A stretch of DNA of 64,000 nt from Macrostomum hystrix (taxonomy: Eukaryota; Platyhelminthes; Macrostomidae), in assembly GCA_950097015.1 (NCBI GenBank), contig CATNEN010000003.1, forward strand, positions 8,909,501 through 8,973,500, given 5' to 3'. Under the pieces are notes generated by a model that worked only from the letters and a program-made list of their open reading frames with translations, was not told the origin of the DNA and did no database searches. This document shows, one piece after another, positions 61,345 through 64,000 of the stretch. The translations under genes and the position numbers were made by a program. Numbering within the stretch: the stretch's first letter is position 1; every line of letters begins with the position of its first letter.

Positions 61345-62758
61345 TTTAATTCGGGCTCCCTACAACCCTAGAAGTCGGGCTCCCAACAACCCTAGAAGTC
61401 GGGCTCCCTACAACCCTAGGAGTCGGGCTCCCTACAATCCTGGACGTCGGGCTCCCTACAAGCCTAGAAGTCGGGTTCCCTACAACCCAAGAAGTCGGGC
61501 TCCCAACAACCCTAGTAGTCGGGCTCCCAACAACCCTAGGAGTCGGGCTCCCTACAATCCTGGACTTCGGGCTCCCTAAAACCCTAGAAGTCGGGCTCCC
61601 TACAACCCTAGAAGTCGGGCGCCCTACAACCCTAGAAGTCGGGCTCCCTACAACCCTAGAAGTCGGGCTCCCTACAACCCTAGAAGTCGGGCTCCCTACA
61701 ACCCTAGGAGTCGGGCTCCCTACAACCCAAGAAGTCGGGCTCCCAACAACCCTAGGAGTCGGGCTCCCTACAACCCTAGAAGTTGGGCTCCCTACAACCC
61801 TAGAAGTCGGGCGACCTACAACCCTAGAAGTCTGGCTCCCTACAACCCTAGAAGTCGGGCTCCCTACAACCCTAGAAGTCGGGTTCCCTACAACCCAAGA
61901 AGTCGGGCTCCCTACAACCCTAGTAGTCGGGCTCCCAACAACCCTAGGAGTCGGGCTCCCTACAATCCTGGACTTCGGGCTCCCTAAAACCCTAGAAGTC
62001 GGGCTCCCTACAACCCTAGGAGTCGGGCTCCCTACAACCCAAGAAGTCGGGCTCCCAACAACCCTAGTAGTCGGGCTCCCAACAACCCTAGGAGTCGGGC
62101 TCCCTACAATCCTGGACTTCGGGCTCCCTACAACCCTAGAAGTCGGGCTCCCTACAACCCTAGAAGTCGGGCTCCCAACAACCCTAGTAGTCGGGCTCCC
62201 AACAACCCTAGGAGTCGGGCTCCCTACAATCCTGGACTTCGGGCTCCCTAAAACCCTAGAAGTCGGGCTCCCTACAACCCTAGAAGTCGGGCTCCCTACA
62301 ACCCTAGAAGTCGGGCTCCCAACAACCCTAGGAGTCGGGCTCCCTACAACCCAAGAAGTCGGGCTCCCAACAACCCTAGGAGTCGGGCTCCCTACAACCC
62401 TAGAAGTCGGGCTCCCTACAACCCTAGTAGTCGGGCTCCCTACAACCCTAGAAGTCGGGCTCCCTACAACCCTAGAAGTCGGGCTCCCAACAACCCTAGT
62501 AGTCGGGCTCCCAACAACCCTAGGAGTCGGGCTCCCTACAATCCTGGACTTCGGGCTCCCTAAAACCCTAGAAGTCGGGCTCCCTACAACCCTAGAAGTC
62601 GGGCTCCCTACAACCCTAGAAGTCGGGCTCCCAACAACCCTAGGAGTCGGGCTCCCTACAACCCAAGAAGTCGGGCTCCCAACAACCCTAGGAGTCGGGC
62701 TCCCTACAACACTAGAAGTCGGGCTCCCTACAACACTAGAAGTCGGGCTCCCTACAAC
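61345..62758. repeat. Minisatellite downstream of gene B, 24-bp unit
   Basis: About 59 copies of GTCGGGCTCCCTACAACCCT plus AGAA, with variants AACAACCCTAGTA and TACAATCCTGGACTT. The ordered block containing GGACTTCGGGCTCCCTAAAA recurs several times (about 61560, 61972, 62231, 62544), a sign of multi-unit duplication. Confidence 0.97.
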
Positions 62759-63234
62759 ATTGACATTGACATTGATGTCAAAAATAAGTTTAAAGATTTG
62801 CGCAATCAGAACATACCAAAAATATGCTGGTGGACCAAGTTAAGAAGATGTAAGCTAAGAAAAGAATATCAATTAATGACTTTAAATGAACCTTTAACAG
62901 TCAGTTTAAATGTAATATTACTGAACTATTTAAATTAAACTTTTCTTTTACACTTATTTCTTGTCTACTAATTTTTTATTTTCTGATGGGTCCTTATAGT
63001 GACACTTGTTTTTAGAAATTTTTACCAAATTTTACGAAGCTGAGCAAGCTTGAGGAAGAAAAGGAAAAATTATTTTCTTTTTGATAAAAAAACACTTGCC
63101 AATTTTCTGAGCGCAAATTAATATTTGCGGCAAAATATGACATTTTTGTTTGTTTGTGCCTTTCCAAAGCATTGTCTATGCAATAATTTGAGTGATGTAG
63201 ACGGATACGAATATATAAGGAGGATTAGGCGAGG
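62759..63234. other. Unique AT-rich spacer
   Basis: Nothing recognised except a three-unit TGACAT-type repeat at 62758-62780. Confidence 0.4.
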
Positions 63235-63690
63235 TATTAGACAAGAGGATTAGAAAGATAGGGTTTGGGGGAGGATGAGAGGAAGAGGATTAGAATGAGA
63301 TTATTAGAGGGAGAGGATTAGAGGGAGAGGGTTAGAGGGAGAGGATTAGAGGGAGAGGGTTAGAGGGAGAGGGTTAGAGGGAGAGGATTCGAGGGAGAGG
63401 ATTAGAGGGAGATTATTAGAGGGAGAGGATTTGAGGGAGAGGATTAGAGGGAGAGGATTTGAGGGAGAGGATTAGAGGGAGAGGATTAGAGGGAGAGGAT
63501 TAGATGGAGAGTGTTAGAGGGAGAGGATTAGAGGGAGAGGGTTAGAGGGAGAGGATTAGAGGGAGAGGGTTAGAGGGAGAGGGTTAGAGGGTGAGGATTA
63601 GAGGAAGAGGGTTAGAGGGAGAGGTTAGAGGGAGAGGATTAGAGGGAGAGGGTTAGAGGGAGAGGTTAGAGGGAGAGGATTAGACGGGGA
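63235..63690. repeat. Minisatellite, 14-bp unit (GAGGGAGAGGATTA)
   Basis: About 32 copies of GAGGGAGAGGATTA or GAGGGAGAGGGTTA. Purine-rich on the + strand. Confidence 0.95.
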
Positions 63691-64000
63691 TGAGACATAG
63701 GCAAAGTAAATGTGAGCTTACGATTTCAAATATTAGATAAATGAAGGATATAATTTTTATGTTCATTATTCGTCCAACAAAAAAATCAGAAGTGACATAA
63801 TGAACATCGAACATAAAAAATATCAAAGAACCAAAGAACAAAAATTTTGTCGGAATGCAAGAAGGCACGTGCCGACTGTGGAACAATGTCTGTGTCCATT
63901 AGGTTAATTAACACCTTTTCAATCCTCAGAGGTAAATAAATTGTCTTTAATGGATGCCCACGATTGCTACTGTGCGTTGAGTGTCGCTAAGTGATAAAAT
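63691..64000. other. Unique end of window
   Basis: No gene recognised; a 68-codon reverse frame at 63680-63886 has no known domain. Confidence 0.35.

Overview
This is animal nuclear DNA. The genes are split by GT-AG introns and encode metazoan proteins: a Kv-channel-interacting calcium sensor, the polarity protein Par-6, a Go-type G-protein alpha subunit, and two tubulin tyrosine ligase-like (TTLL10-like) enzymes. Codons are read with the standard code. The tRNA-derived SINEs and minisatellite-filled introns remind me of flatworm genomes, but nothing in the sequence fixes the phylum, so that is a weak guess.

Layout. 1-3.1 kb: three short-unit tandem arrays. 3.16-5.39 kb (+): KChIP-like EF-hand gene in two exons with a SINE in its intron. 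5.6-14.1 kb: intergenic arrays of 13, 23, 32 and about 25 bp. 14.55-18.32 kb (-): Par-6 (PB1, semi-CRIB, PDZ), whose two visible introns are tandem arrays; a possible extra exon lies at 20.7 kb. 21.69-32.23 kb (-): TTLL10-like gene A, seven exons whose lengths sum to exactly 592 codons; each of its six introns is dominated by a different minisatellite. 32.2-35.7 kb: divergent promoter region with a compound array, an interstitial telomere-like tract and a CAG/CGG tract. 35.72-49.91 kb (+): Galpha-o, seven exons summing exactly to 354 residues plus stop, with large arrays in introns 1, 3, 5 and 6 and SINEs in intron 4. 52.21-53.75 kb (+): unrecognised small two-membrane-segment protein, 133 aa. 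55.0-61.1 kb (+): TTLL10-like gene B, five exons, 680 aa. 61.3-63.7 kb: two more arrays.

The genes do not form one pathway, although Par-6, TTLL enzymes, KChIP and Galpha-o are all typical of polarised, ciliated or neuronal cells. The two TTLL10-like genes flank Galpha-o in opposite orientation and share two intron positions, so they look like an old duplication.

The striking property is the non-coding DNA. I count more than thirty tandem arrays, most with their own unit (10-44 bp), and most long introns are almost wholly array, with only about 5-110 bp of unique sequence at the splice sites. Some arrays carry recent multi-unit duplications (228, 411, 528, 588 and 1224 bp). One 44-bp unit occurs in two introns of the same gene. 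One SINE has inserted across a 3' splice site and duplicated it. Almost all the long open frames in the arrays are by-products of repeat units that lack stop codons, not genes.
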